This document shows, piece after piece, positions 7,453 through 15,777 of a stretch of 32,364 bases of DNA. A program made the translations under genes and the position numbers. A model generated the notes under the pieces. It worked only from the letters and a program-made list of their open reading frames with translations, was not told the origin of the DNA and did no database searches. Position 1 is the first letter of the stretch, and every line of letters starts with the position of its first letter. This stretch comes from Lysobacterales bacterium (GTDB lineage Bacteria; Pseudomonadota; Gammaproteobacteria; Xanthomonadales; Marinicellaceae), in the NCBI GenBank assembly GCA_027067055.1, contig JAMOMK010000089.1, forward strand, positions 1 to 32,364, written 5' to 3'.

Positions 7453-9089
7453 TGCGTGCTTTGACTTCTGCTACTATTCACATTTTCACTATTTAGTGGT
7501 TCAAATTCATAAGTGTCATAGAGTTCAATTCCATACAGTCTTAGTTGGTAGCGTATTTTAAGTATATCTTTATTCAACACGACTATTTCATAGGTTGCAT
7601 CATCAAGAAACAATTGAGCTTGTGTCTCTGATAAAGCCCATTGCCCTTGTTTTTCATTCTCTTGAAATTTCATAGTAACAATGTTGTCTTTTTTAAAGTC
7701 GAAAGAGGTTACTTTTTTCTTTAGTGTTACACCATCTTTTAATTTAATTGATGAACTATCAGTAATCTCTCCTGATATGACAGTTTGATAATATCTTTGT
7801 TTGTTTTTCCATAGCGTGTTAATTAATAACATATCGAGTTTACTGTATTTTTCGGGCTGAGAAAACACCCTCTTCTTTTTAACTTTCTTAACAATCTCTA
7901 CTGCTCCGTATTCTTTTAATAGTTCGGTTATTGTATAGGAACCATTCTTGTATTGAGCTTTTGCGTTTTTGAGTAATTGGTTGAGGTTCTTTTGCTTGTT
8001 TTTGTCAACTCCTAGTTCTAATAATTGTTTAGCCAGTTTTACGTTATTTAATCTTATAGCTTTACGCAACCATAAATGGCCGTCTTCTTTAACAAAGCGA
8101 TCTGTATCAATTCCAAAATCTAACAACACGTTAAATGCTTCATAATCGACTATTGGATTGTTATTTAATAATTGACTAAATATTAGTCTCAATACAGTTC
8201 TTTCTTTTTCAATTGTTTTAAAGTAATCTGGATTTTCTTTTAAAATATATCGCGCTGTTTCATTTTGACTTTTGAGAAGTGCTGCTGAAAGTATCGACAT
8301 ATTACCTGAGTTTATGGCTGTTACATCAGCTCCTAGATTAATTAATTCTTTCACAATTTCACGCTGATTTGCCAAAACGCTCATCAATAAAACACTATTA
8401 CTCTCTTTTTTAGCGTTGGGAGATATTCCTTTTTTAAGTAATCTTAATGCTGCCTTTGGATGCCTTTGTTTTATTTGTGTAATAAATAACTCGTCTTTAA
8501 ACTCTTGTGCATCATAGTTCTCATCTAGATCATATAATTTTTCAGGATAATTTGATTCCATTATCCTTTGAGCAATTGATTTTTTTTCTGAATAGTTACA
8601 GTTTTCTTTTAGGTATTTAATATATTTGGAATTCTCTACATTTATGGATGTCTCAAAAGCAATTTTGCCAGAGTTATCTTTACTGTTGCATGAAATCCCT
8701 TTTTTGATCAGAAAATCCAACGCAACCATGTTTTGTGCTTTTATTGAGCTTGATAGGAGCCCTGATGATTTAGGTTTCAACTCACTGAGAGATAAATCCG
8801 ATAGTGTATTTAAAAGTAGTACTTTATCTTTTTGGTTAATCGCTTTGTTTAAATCCCTACGTAAGTTAAACAATATTTTACCTCTTTTCTCTTTCCGTTC
8901 TAATTCCGAAACTGTTATCCCGTAGGATTTAGCTATGTCTTTTTGCAAGTTATTGTGCGCAACTTGAGCATGTTGCTTTTCGTAATCCTCTGGTGTAGGA
9001 ATATAGACTTTAGCTAAGATAAAAGCAATAAAAGCCATCGCCAATAACAATATTGAAGGTCCTGATAATTTAAATTTATTTTGTTGCAT
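7449..9089 (-). CDS. Membrane-anchored ankyrin-repeat protein
   Basis: 546 residues. A short N-terminus with lysines precedes one transmembrane helix (about 10-28, PSILLLAMAFIAFILAKVYI), predicting a type II anchor with the bulk in the periplasm. Degenerate ankyrin-like units follow: about 108-140 (ALDFLIKKGISCNSKDNSG), 230-265 (NQREIVKELINLGADVTAIN), 265-295, and 340-375 (NNVKLAKQLLELGVDKNK). From about 405 to the end is a different, strand-rich domain that I do not recognise, with repeated charged patterns such as VTLKKKVTSFDFKKD. Ankyrin repeats bind proteins; no partner or catalytic site is visible. It lies between hslR and the telA terminator, has its own likely promoter, and is apparently a separate unit. 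Confidence 0.75.
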   Translation of the reverse strand: MQQNKFKLSGPSILLLAMAFIAFILAKVYIPTPEDYEKQHAQVAHNNLQKDIAKSYGITVSELERKEKRGKILFNLRRDLNKAINQKDKVLLLNTLSDLSLSELKPKSSGLLSSSIKAQNMVALDFLIKKGISCNSKDNSGKIAFETSINVENSKYIKYLKENCNYSEKKSIAQRIMESNYPEKLYDLDENYDAQEFKDELFITQIKQRHPKAALRLLKKGISPNAKKESNSVLLMSVLANQREIVKELINLGADVTAINSGNMSILSAALLKSQNETARYILKENPDYFKTIEKERTVLRLIFSQLLNNNPIVDYEAFNVLLDFGIDTDRFVKEDGHLWLRKAIRLNNVKLAKQLLELGVDKNKQKNLNQLLKNAKAQYKNGSYTITELLKEYGAVEIVKKVKKKRVFSQPEKYSKLDMLLINTLWKNKQRYYQTVISGEITDSSSIKLKDGVTLKKKVTSFDFKKDNIVTMKFQENEKQGQWALSETQAQLFLDDATYEIVVLNKDILKIRYQLRLYGIELYDTYEFEPLNSENVNSSRSQSTH

Positions 9090-9136
9090 ATTTATTCACT
9101 TCAGGAGCAGCGCAAAGGTTCTTTTTTGGTAACAAA

Positions 9137-9165
9137 TGCATACTGGTATAATTTATTGAGTCCAA
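9137..9165 (-). promoter_or_regulatory. Sigma-70-like promoter of the ankyrin gene
   Basis: On the minus strand, TTGGAC (9165-9160) and TATGCA (9142-9137) are separated by 17 nt and lie about 48 nt upstream of the ATG at 9089. CAGGAG-type bases (9101-9106 region, CTCCTGAAGTG on that strand) precede the start. The promoter lies just downstream of the telA terminator, consistent with an independent transcript. Confidence 0.45.
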
Positions 9166-9169
9166 ATGT

Positions 9170-9201
9170 AAAAAAAGACATCACTTTGATGTCTTTTTTT
9201 T
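9170..9201 (-). terminator. Intrinsic terminator of the telA operon
   Basis: AAAAGACATCA and TGATGTCTTTT form a perfect stem around a three-base loop, followed on the minus strand by a run of seven T. It starts about 20 nt after the telA stop. The A-run and T-run are symmetrical, so it may work in both directions. Confidence 0.85.
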
Positions 9202-9221
9202 GTTTATAGCAAAGCAAAACT

Positions 9222-10376
9222 TTATGCTTTTTCTATGGCTTCAGCTTTCACCTTATTGGTAATCAACGCTTCTCGAAGTTTACTTTCCGTTTCTGCAAGT
9301 TCTGCTACGGCTTTCTTTCTCATTGTTTTGCCTTCTTCAGATATTCTTAAAGAGTCTTCAATCGTTTCAATTAGTGTTTGATTGGCTTCTTTAATGACTT
9401 CAATATCAAATATACCGCGTTCTAATTGTTCACGAACTTGCTTGTTAGCAATTTTGAGGTTTTCTGCATTGCCTTTTAACAGTTCATTGGTTAAATCTGA
9501 TGCATCTTTAATTGTCTTTGCTGCTGCGCCACTGCGCCAAATTGTTACTGTTTGGGCTAATTGTTGTCTCCATAATGGAATCGTGTTGGCAACTGTTGAA
9601 TTGATTTTGTTAATTAAGCCTTTGTCGTTTTCTTGAACCAAACGTATACTTGGCAAGCTTTGCAATGTTACTTGACGTGTTAAACGCAAATCATGTACTC
9701 GTCGCTCTAAATCATCGCGCGAACCTTTTAAATCACGTAGCTCTTGAGCTTTGAGCATGTCATCTGAACTTTCGGCTTCTTTTTGCATAGCAGGAACTTC
9801 AATTTCATCAACAAGGCGAAGCTTTTCTTCACCTGCATTAATATATGTTTCTAACCGATGGAAATACTCCAAGTTCGCTTCGTACAACTTATCTAAACTA
9901 ACAATATCTTTAAGCAATACTTCTTCGTGCTTTTCAAGTTTTGTTGTGATGGAATCAATTTGGTGTTGGACAGTTTCGTATTTTTGCAAAAATTTTGCGA
10001 GTGGTTTTGCTCGTCCAAATAAACGTGCAAAAAAACTGGGCTTTTTGTTTGGATCTAATTCATTGACATCAAATCCACGGATAGTGGCTACCATTTCATT
10101 TAACGCCTCACCTGACTGCCCTAGTTCTTTGTTTTTAACTCCTTCTAACATTTTATCAGAAATTTCTGTAACCTTTTCTTGAGCTGATGAGCCAAAATAA
10201 ATAATTGAGTTGCTATCTTTCATGTTAATTTCAGCAATCAAGCTATCTATTGCTTCTTTTTCTTTAGAATCCACTTCCGAATAAGCAACCATGGCATTTT
10301 TCACACCTGGTACAATTTCATCTTCTGATAATATAGTCGTTTGTTTAACGGCTGTTTTTATTTCTGTTTCTGTCAT
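9222..10376 (-). CDS. telA: TelA/KlaA-type toxic-anion-resistance protein
   Basis: 384 residues, mostly helical and coiled-coil. The conserved TelA core is visible in LPSIRLVQENDKGLINKINS, then TVANTIPLWRQQLAQTVTIW and NELLKGNAENLKIANKQVRE, with ERGIFDIEVIKEANQTLIET near the C-terminus. Length fits the family (about 360-400). Members were first linked to tellurite and other toxic anions and are now seen as general envelope-stress proteins; the chemistry is unknown. It is the last gene of the run that begins with gcdH, 26 nt after xpaC, and is followed by a strong terminator. XpaC and TelA relatives are also neighbours in Bacillus (xpaC-yaaN), so the pair is old. Family assignment is firm; the tellurite phenotype is not assured. 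Confidence 0.9.
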   Translation of the reverse strand: MTETEIKTAVKQTTILSEDEIVPGVKNAMVAYSEVDSKEKEAIDSLIAEINMKDSNSIIYFGSSAQEKVTEISDKMLEGVKNKELGQSGEALNEMVATIRGFDVNELDPNKKPSFFARLFGRAKPLAKFLQKYETVQHQIDSITTKLEKHEEVLLKDIVSLDKLYEANLEYFHRLETYINAGEEKLRLVDEIEVPAMQKEAESSDDMLKAQELRDLKGSRDDLERRVHDLRLTRQVTLQSLPSIRLVQENDKGLINKINSTVANTIPLWRQQLAQTVTIWRSGAAAKTIKDASDLTNELLKGNAENLKIANKQVREQLERGIFDIEVIKEANQTLIETIEDSLRISEEGKTMRKKAVAELAETESKLREALITNKVKAEAIEKA

Positions 10377-10402
10377 AATATTTATCCTTTATAATTTTTT
10401 GT

Positions 10403-11239
10403 TTATTTTATGCCTTGTTTTTTTAGCAAGGTGTTTAATACTTCAATATCAACATCTAAATCAAAGATGTCACTTGATATGAGTTTTTCATGTTGTTTGT
10501 TAAAAACTTCTTCAATATTATCTAGTACCTCTTTAAAGTTTTCTTCCAGTTCTTTATTATCTGATTTCTCATGTGTTTCGACATAGCGCTCAACGACACT
10601 TTCAGCCCCTGTTAAATAGGTATTGAGGAATCGTCTGGCTTTTTTAATCTTTTTTGGATTTTCAAATAAAACATTGAGTACCTCACGTGCTTTAGTTGCA
10701 ATACTATCAAGCTTGCTAGACATTTGTGAATTGTTAATATTTCTTGATGAGTTTTCTATGTTTATCACTAAGCTTTCACTGTCCTGAAGTATTTCAAGTG
10801 CCTTTTCTGAGTCATTGATGTCTGAAAAACTAATATGTTTGGATTTAACGGGATCCATTCCGTACCACAACCAACAACCGATAGTTGCCGCAAGTCCAAA
10901 ACCAATGCCAGCAAATAGGTTATAGCCATTCAATAACCAAGCGGAAAAAAAACTGGTAATTCCAAGCAGTAGTGATGCTAGGAACATCATTGGGAATGGT
11001 GGTTTTTGTACATATTTACGTGAGGAATAAAGTCCTTTGTTTTTTAGCCCTATACTCATCCACAAAGCAGACAATATGGTTCCAACAAAAACTGTTGATA
11101 CAATAACAAGGTTAATCACTTCTCCCTTAAGAAGCTTTGAAATAATACTAATCAAATAAGGTAGAGAATAAAAATACAACAACCATGCTCCATAGTTATT
11201 GACCTTCTGTACATGCGTTTGTCTGTAATTAACTGCCAT
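10403..11239 (-). CDS. xpaC: XpaC-family membrane protein
   Basis: 278 residues. The N-terminal half has about four transmembrane helices: about 15-37 (YGAWLLYFYSLPYLISIIS), 42-66 (VINLVIVSTVFVGTILSALW), 82-104 and 107-127. A cytoplasmic C-terminal helical domain (about 165-275) contains LDSIATKAREVLNVLFENPK, then KARRFLNTYLTGAESVVERY, the signature of the '5-bromo-4-chloroindolyl phosphate hydrolysis' family. That name comes from an old screening phenotype and does not prove phosphatase activity; no phosphatase motif is present. The ATG at 11239 lies inside the preceding 29-codon gene, an overlap of 11 nt in another frame, which indicates coupled expression. It probably works with TelA in envelope stress. 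Confidence 0.85.
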   Translation of the reverse strand: MAVNYRQTHVQKVNNYGAWLLYFYSLPYLISIISKLLKGEVINLVIVSTVFVGTILSALWMSIGLKNKGLYSSRKYVQKPPFPMMFLASLLLGITSFFSAWLLNGYNLFAGIGFGLAATIGCWLWYGMDPVKSKHISFSDINDSEKALEILQDSESLVINIENSSRNINNSQMSSKLDSIATKAREVLNVLFENPKKIKKARRFLNTYLTGAESVVERYVETHEKSDNKELEENFKEVLDNIEEVFNKQHEKLISSDIFDLDVDIEVLNTLLKKQGIK

Positions 11240-11318
11240 AAATTAATTTAACTCCTAAATACAACACTGCAAAAGTGATAAGTAAAAAACCACTGACTCG
11301 TCTTATAAAATCTTGCAT
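11229..11318 (-). CDS. 29-residue single-helix membrane peptide
   Basis: ATG at 11318, stop TAA at 11231-11229. The ribosome-binding site AAAGGAG is excellent, six bases before the ATG, and better than those of its neighbours. The product starts MQDFIRRVSG, has a hydrophobic helix GFLLITFAVLYLGVKLIYG and ends in S. Two Arg before the helix predict the N-terminus inside. It starts 9 nt after the cyclase stop and overlaps the start of xpaC by 11 nt in another frame. Placement, ribosome-binding site and topology argue for a real gene; it could be a regulator or assembly partner of XpaC, or a leader that couples translation of xpaC. I do not recognise a family. Confidence 0.65.
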   Translation of the reverse strand: MQDFIRRVSGFLLITFAVLYLGVKLIYGS

Positions 11319-11327
11319 AATTCTCCT

Positions 11328-12206
11328 TTATATCTCAAATTTAATCACAATTGACGGGTCTGAAAAATCCGCATTGCCTAATGATATTTGCCCTTTACCG
11401 AGCAATACTGTTTTGTCACGATGAAGACGCAGGCTATTCCCACCAATTTCTAACCAGGTTCCATTAGTGCTTTGATCCACTATTTTAAAGTTGCCATCTG
11501 AAAACTGAATCTCTGCATGCAGTCGTGATGCCATGGGTGCTAATATTTGTATATCACACTCTTCACCTCTTCCAATGACTTTATTTGGAGAGTTTTCTGT
11601 CATTGTGATTTTTCTACCATTAATATCTAGTTGCATAGAATAATCAGACTCGGGTAGTTTTAAATCTAAAGCAGTAGAAATTCGTGTCACTTGTGATTCA
11701 TCTTTTTGCCAAAAAATTTCTATGATTTTAACCGCTAATAACTTCCCCTTTACTTTAGTCTTTCCTAAAGAACGGTAACGAACTGCACAGTTCTCATCAT
11801 TTTCTTTAAAGGTGACAGAATTGGTAATAATTTGTCCTTTTTTTGCAAACCCAGCCATCCGAGCGGCAACATTAACTGTATCACCATAGACATCACCATC
11901 TTCAGCAATAACATTGCCGTGGTGAAACCCAATCCTTATACCAATAGGATGAGACCCGAGTACAAAATTGCCTGCCACTCGTTCTTGCATGCCAACTGCC
12001 GCACAAATAGCATCATCAGCATTTGGAAAAGTACACATGATTTCATCTCCAATCGTTTTGATTAGGACACCATTATATCTATCTGATACTTCTATCAATG
12101 TATCGAGAACTGAAGAAATTGCTGAACGTGCTTTATCGTCACCGTATTTGTCAAACAAGGCGGTACTTTGTGCAATATCAGCAAAAAGGACAGTTAATTT
12201 AGGCAC
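11328..12206 (-). CDS. Class III adenylate/guanylate cyclase with C-terminal FHA domain
   Basis: 292 residues. The class III cyclase domain covers about 1-165. Both metal-binding Asp are present: FADIAQST near residue 10 and IGDEIMCTF near 54. Lys in LIKTIGDE and Asp in EDGDVYGDTVNVAARM are of the adenine-selecting kind, and the Asn and Arg of VNVAAR stabilise the transition state, so the enzyme looks active and probably makes cAMP. A linker leads to an FHA domain (about 205-285) with VIGRGEECDI, ASRLHAEI and DQSTNGTWLE, the full phosphothreonine-binding signature. There is no transmembrane helix. The start overlaps the E1 gene by 8 nt and the 29-residue gene follows 9 nt later. FHA on a cyclase suggests control by a Ser/Thr kinase, but no kinase is in the window. 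Confidence 0.92.
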   Translation of the reverse strand: MPKLTVLFADIAQSTALFDKYGDDKARSAISSVLDTLIEVSDRYNGVLIKTIGDEIMCTFPNADDAICAAVGMQERVAGNFVLGSHPIGIRIGFHHGNVIAEDGDVYGDTVNVAARMAGFAKKGQIITNSVTFKENDENCAVRYRSLGKTKVKGKLLAVKIIEIFWQKDESQVTRISTALDLKLPESDYSMQLDINGRKITMTENSPNKVIGRGEECDIQILAPMASRLHAEIQFSDGNFKIVDQSTNGTWLEIGGNSLRLHRDKTVLLGKGQISLGNADFSDPSIVIKFEI

Positions 12207-14478
12207 TTTCTTTTCTCATTTTGGATAATTTTTTCAATTCTTCAACTATTATTTCTTTATGTGGCAATACCAATGCAGAGGCATCTCCAAGTGGTGTAAA
12301 TGTATCAAAGCCTGTAATTTTGCTTATTCTTGGAGGGTTTTTAAGTCCTTCAACAATTGCACTGACTACACCCTCTCCTACTGATGCTGAGGCTCTGCCT
12401 TCATCAACAATCAAAATTGTATCAAATTTCTGTGCTAATTGACAGATGCTTTGATTATTTAATGGTTGCAACCAACGTAAATCCATTGTTGCTACTTGAG
12501 CAGTGTGTGTTAATTCAAATTCGCTCACAGCCTCTAAACTCATAGGCACTCCATTAGCATACGTGATAATGAGAATATCTTCAGCATCTTTGTTGTAAAC
12601 TTTTGTTTCGCCAATAGCAATGGACTCATCTTCAGTGGGATAATCAAAACACCATTTGTTATCGCCATCTTTGTATAGATCCTTTTTCATGTATAAAGCA
12701 ATAGGTTCTAAAATCACTGAAACACGTTTATCAACTTCTGCCAACGCCATCAAAGTTCGCATCATTAATACCGCATCATCACCACGTGATGGGCAGGCTA
12801 CGATAAGTCCTGGTATATCACGCAAAGCAGCCATAGAGTTATCATTGTGAAAATGACCACCAAACCCTTTTTGGTAACCTAATCCAGGTATGCGTACAAC
12901 CATCGGATTAGCAAACTGATTGTTGGAAAAAAATTGTAAACTGGCTGCTTCTCCACGTATTTGATCGCAAGCATTATGAAAATAGGCTAAATATTGTATC
13001 TCAGGTATCGGAATCATGCCCATATTGGCATAACCTTGTGCTAAGCCTAAAATTGTTTGTTCATCAAGCAAGGTATTAAAAACACGTTTAGGTGAAAACT
13101 TCTTATATAAGCCCTTTGTTAACGTGTAAACACCACCTTTCTGAGCGACATCTTCACCGAAAATCAGTGAATTATCGTATTTAAGCATAATGTCAGTCAA
13201 ACCTTTGTTAATCAAAATAGCCATATGCTTGGCAGGTTGATTTTCTGGTAATAACTTTTCATTTCCAAATATTTTAATACGTTTTTCTTTATCAACCAGT
13301 TGTGTTGCCCTTTTATTGACCAACTCTGGTGAGTATGGAGCCAGTGGTCGCATCACTTCATCGATATCAGTGATACGTTCTTGCAGGTCTGCCTTGTAAG
13401 CCGAATCCATGCAACGTTTATTCATTCTTTCATATAGATCTAAAATATCATTTGACGACATGATACCTGCATCTACAGCAATTTTAGCAGATTTTAGCAA
13501 CGGATCTTTAGCTTCTTCGGCTTCCAACTCATTAATGTCACGGTAATCGACTTCAAAGTCTGTGCCAGCATGCCCCATCAAGCGAGTTGTTTTTAAATGT
13601 AAAAAAACGGGTTTTCGCTCATAACGGCAAAAGTTAACAGCTCGTTGAATTTGTCTGAAACCGTTTGCTAAGTCTAAGCCATCTGCTTGAAAATATTGCA
13701 AGCCTGGACGGTGTTTGAAATTTTTCTCAATCCAACCACTGGGTGTTTTGACTGAAATACCAATGCCGTTGTCTTCGCAAATAAATAAAACCGGAACATC
13801 TAATCCTTGGTAACTTGCCCAAGCCGCTGCATTAAATGCACCCTGTGCTGTTGAATGGTTACTACTGGCGTCACCAAAATTACACATAATTATGGAGTCA
13901 TCAGGGATTGGTAAGCCAGAATTAGAGCGTTTTCCTAATTCAATACCAAGTGCTGTACCTACTGCTTTGGGCAAGTGACTAGCGATGGTGCTTGTTTGTG
14001 GTAATACCCATAACTCTTTAGAGCCCCAAACCTTATGCCGTCCACCAGATGCTGGGTCACTTTTACTGGCTGCAAAAGACAGGCAAGTATCGTAAATTGG
14101 ATCAATACTTGGAATATGACGCGAGCGTTCCATCATAAAACCACCACTGCGGTAGTGTAAAAAAGCAGGGTCAGTGTAACGCGTTAATCGTCCAAGCATG
14201 ACACTGCCTTCGTGTCCTGATGAACCGATAGTGTAGAAAACCTTATTTTCCAAACGTAAAGCACGTGCCATTAAATCAAGTTGTCTTGACATAACTTGCG
14301 ATGTAAACATTTCTATAAAAGATTTTTCATCTAAACCATATTCATTTAAATTCAGTAACTTATCAGGTTTTTTTAAAGTTTTAACGTAGGCTTTAAAGTT
14401 ATCATCAACAACTTGAGCTCGATTGATATTTTTAGGTTTATTACTTAATTTGTTTTTTATTTTGTTAAGAATTGCCAT
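12199..14478 (-). CDS. Fused E1 alpha-beta subunit of a branched-chain-type 2-oxoacid dehydrogenase
   Basis: 759 residues. The alpha half (about 40-370) has the thiamine-diphosphate motif GDASSN (202-207) ending in EDN (235-237) and the GHAG.D.E segment near MGHAGTDFEVDYRD. The beta half (about 400-755) has IFGEDVAQKGGVYTLTKGL, IPEIQYLAYFHNACDQIRGE and VDEGRASASVGEGVVSAIVE. It decarboxylates a 2-oxoacid and transfers the acyl group to lipoyl-E2; 2-oxoisovalerate is the usual substrate. Alpha-beta fusions are commoner in Bacteroidetes-type and some marine gammaproteobacterial genomes than the split form is elsewhere. No E2 or E3 gene is present here, so it must use partners encoded elsewhere. 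It follows gcdH by 6 nt, which leaves open 2-oxoadipate as substrate in lysine/tryptophan breakdown (speculative). Confidence 0.9.
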   Translation of the reverse strand: MAILNKIKNKLSNKPKNINRAQVVDDNFKAYVKTLKKPDKLLNLNEYGLDEKSFIEMFTSQVMSRQLDLMARALRLENKVFYTIGSSGHEGSVMLGRLTRYTDPAFLHYRSGGFMMERSRHIPSIDPIYDTCLSFAASKSDPASGGRHKVWGSKELWVLPQTSTIASHLPKAVGTALGIELGKRSNSGLPIPDDSIIMCNFGDASSNHSTAQGAFNAAAWASYQGLDVPVLFICEDNGIGISVKTPSGWIEKNFKHRPGLQYFQADGLDLANGFRQIQRAVNFCRYERKPVFLHLKTTRLMGHAGTDFEVDYRDINELEAEEAKDPLLKSAKIAVDAGIMSSNDILDLYERMNKRCMDSAYKADLQERITDIDEVMRPLAPYSPELVNKRATQLVDKEKRIKIFGNEKLLPENQPAKHMAILINKGLTDIMLKYDNSLIFGEDVAQKGGVYTLTKGLYKKFSPKRVFNTLLDEQTILGLAQGYANMGMIPIPEIQYLAYFHNACDQIRGEAASLQFFSNNQFANPMVVRIPGLGYQKGFGGHFHNDNSMAALRDIPGLIVACPSRGDDAVLMMRTLMALAEVDKRVSVILEPIALYMKKDLYKDGDNKWCFDYPTEDESIAIGETKVYNKDAEDILIITYANGVPMSLEAVSEFELTHTAQVATMDLRWLQPLNNQSICQLAQKFDTILIVDEGRASASVGEGVVSAIVEGLKNPPRISKITGFDTFTPLGDASALVLPHKEIIVEELKKLSKMRKESA

Positions 14479-14484
14479 GGTATT

Positions 14485-15651
14485 TTAGAATGCATTTTTA
14501 CCAGTTAATTCACGACCAACAACCAACTGATGAACTGTTTCAGTTCCTTCATAGGTGATGACACTTTCTAAGTTTAGTGCATGACGGATAGCTACGTATT
14601 CAGTAGTAATCCCTGCTCCACCCAATAAGTCACGGCAGTCACGAGCAATATCAATTGCCATACGGACATTATTCCATTTGGCTATTGAGATTTGGGTGGG
14701 TTGTAATTCACCTTTATCTTTTAAGCGACCAAGTCTTAAAGCTAGTGTTTGTGCAGAAGTGATTTTACGTGCCATTTCAGCCATGCGTAATTGCACAATT
14801 TGGTTTTCGTTGAGTGCTTTACCAAATAAGATGCGGTCTTGCGTATAGTCTAAAACTTCTTGCAAACACGCTTGAGCAGAACCAATTGGTCCCCAAGAGA
14901 TACCATATCGAGCATTTGACAAACATGTTAAAGGACCCTTTAAGCCAACAACTTTAGGTAGTCGATTACTATCTGGAATACGCACTTCATCAAAAAACAG
15001 TGCAGAAGTTACTGATGCACGTAGTGACATTTTTTTCTTAATCACTTCTGTGCTGTATCCCTTTGTGTCTTTTTCAATCAAAAAACCTTGCACGCCATCA
15101 TCAGTATGAGCCCAAACAATGGCAATATCAGCAATAGAGCCATTAGTTATCCACATTTTTGAACCATTGATTACCCAGTCATCTCCATCTTTTTTTGCCC
15201 ATGTTTTCATGTTCATCGGATCAGAACCACCGTGGGATTCTGTTAAGCCGAAGCACCCTATAACCTCACCCCGTGCCATGGGTGGCAACCATTTTTGCTT
15301 TTGTTCCTCAGAACCAAACTCTGATATTGGAAACATACAAAGAGAGCTTTGCACAGATGCAAAGCTACGTAAGCCAGAATCACCACGTTCTAACTCTTGG
15401 CAAATCAAACCATAACACGTATAACTTAAACCAGCGCAGTCATAACCTTCAATGGTACTACCGAAAAGACCTAAATCAGCCATTTCAGGAATTAAATCCA
15501 TTGGGAATTCATGTTGGTCAAAGGCATCGCCTATAATCGGTAACACGCGCTCATCAACCCAACGCCCAATTGAGTCTTGTACCATAGTTTCTTCTTCTGA
15601 GAGTTCAGAACGGATATCGAATAAATCGAGTGGATTTAATGTTTTTTTCAT
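14485..15651 (-). CDS. gcdH: Glutaryl-CoA dehydrogenase
   Basis: 388 residues, normal for the family. Acyl-CoA dehydrogenase landmarks appear in order: CFGLTESHGGSDP and KMWITNGSIADIAIVWA (FAD-binding middle domain), then RILFGKALNENQIVQLRMAE and RDLLGGAGITTEYVAIRHAL (C-terminal helical domain). The catalytic base is Glu368 in TYEGTETVHQLVVGRELTG, which together with LNPLDLFDIRSELSEEE at the start is typical of GcdH rather than of short-chain dehydrogenases. The enzyme oxidises and decarboxylates glutaryl-CoA to crotonyl-CoA in lysine and tryptophan breakdown. GGGGA precedes the ATG. It is the first gene of a close-packed minus-strand run that continues through the fused E1, the FHA cyclase, XpaC and TelA. 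Confidence 0.93.
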   Translation of the reverse strand: MKKTLNPLDLFDIRSELSEEETMVQDSIGRWVDERVLPIIGDAFDQHEFPMDLIPEMADLGLFGSTIEGYDCAGLSYTCYGLICQELERGDSGLRSFASVQSSLCMFPISEFGSEEQKQKWLPPMARGEVIGCFGLTESHGGSDPMNMKTWAKKDGDDWVINGSKMWITNGSIADIAIVWAHTDDGVQGFLIEKDTKGYSTEVIKKKMSLRASVTSALFFDEVRIPDSNRLPKVVGLKGPLTCLSNARYGISWGPIGSAQACLQEVLDYTQDRILFGKALNENQIVQLRMAEMARKITSAQTLALRLGRLKDKGELQPTQISIAKWNNVRMAIDIARDCRDLLGGAGITTEYVAIRHALNLESVITYEGTETVHQLVVGRELTGKNAF

Positions 15652-15680
15652 TTGTAGTCCCCAAATAAATTATCTATTGA

Positions 15681-15710
15681 TTAATAGCTAGTATTTTACC
15701 TCGAATCCAA
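15681..15710 (-). promoter_or_regulatory. Possible sigma-70 promoter of the gcdH run
   Basis: On the minus strand, TTGGAT (15710-15705) and TATTAA (15686-15681) are 18 nt apart, with the -10 about 30 nt before the gcdH ATG. The fit is fair, not strong. No transcription-factor site was recognised. Confidence 0.35.
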
Positions 15711-15777
15711 TTGCTAGAACTAATGAAAAGAAGAAAACATAAAAAAATAAGTCCGAATATTTTATAGGAAAATGGAA

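Noticed and set aside
9751-10182. 143-residue plus-strand frame inside telA
   Set aside because: Opposite-strand shadow of a conserved coiled-coil gene, Ser-rich as expected from reversed Lys/Glu codons.
15119-15691. Three plus-strand frames opposite gcdH
   Set aside because: They overlap each other and a certain gene with all catalytic motifs; no ribosome-binding sites.
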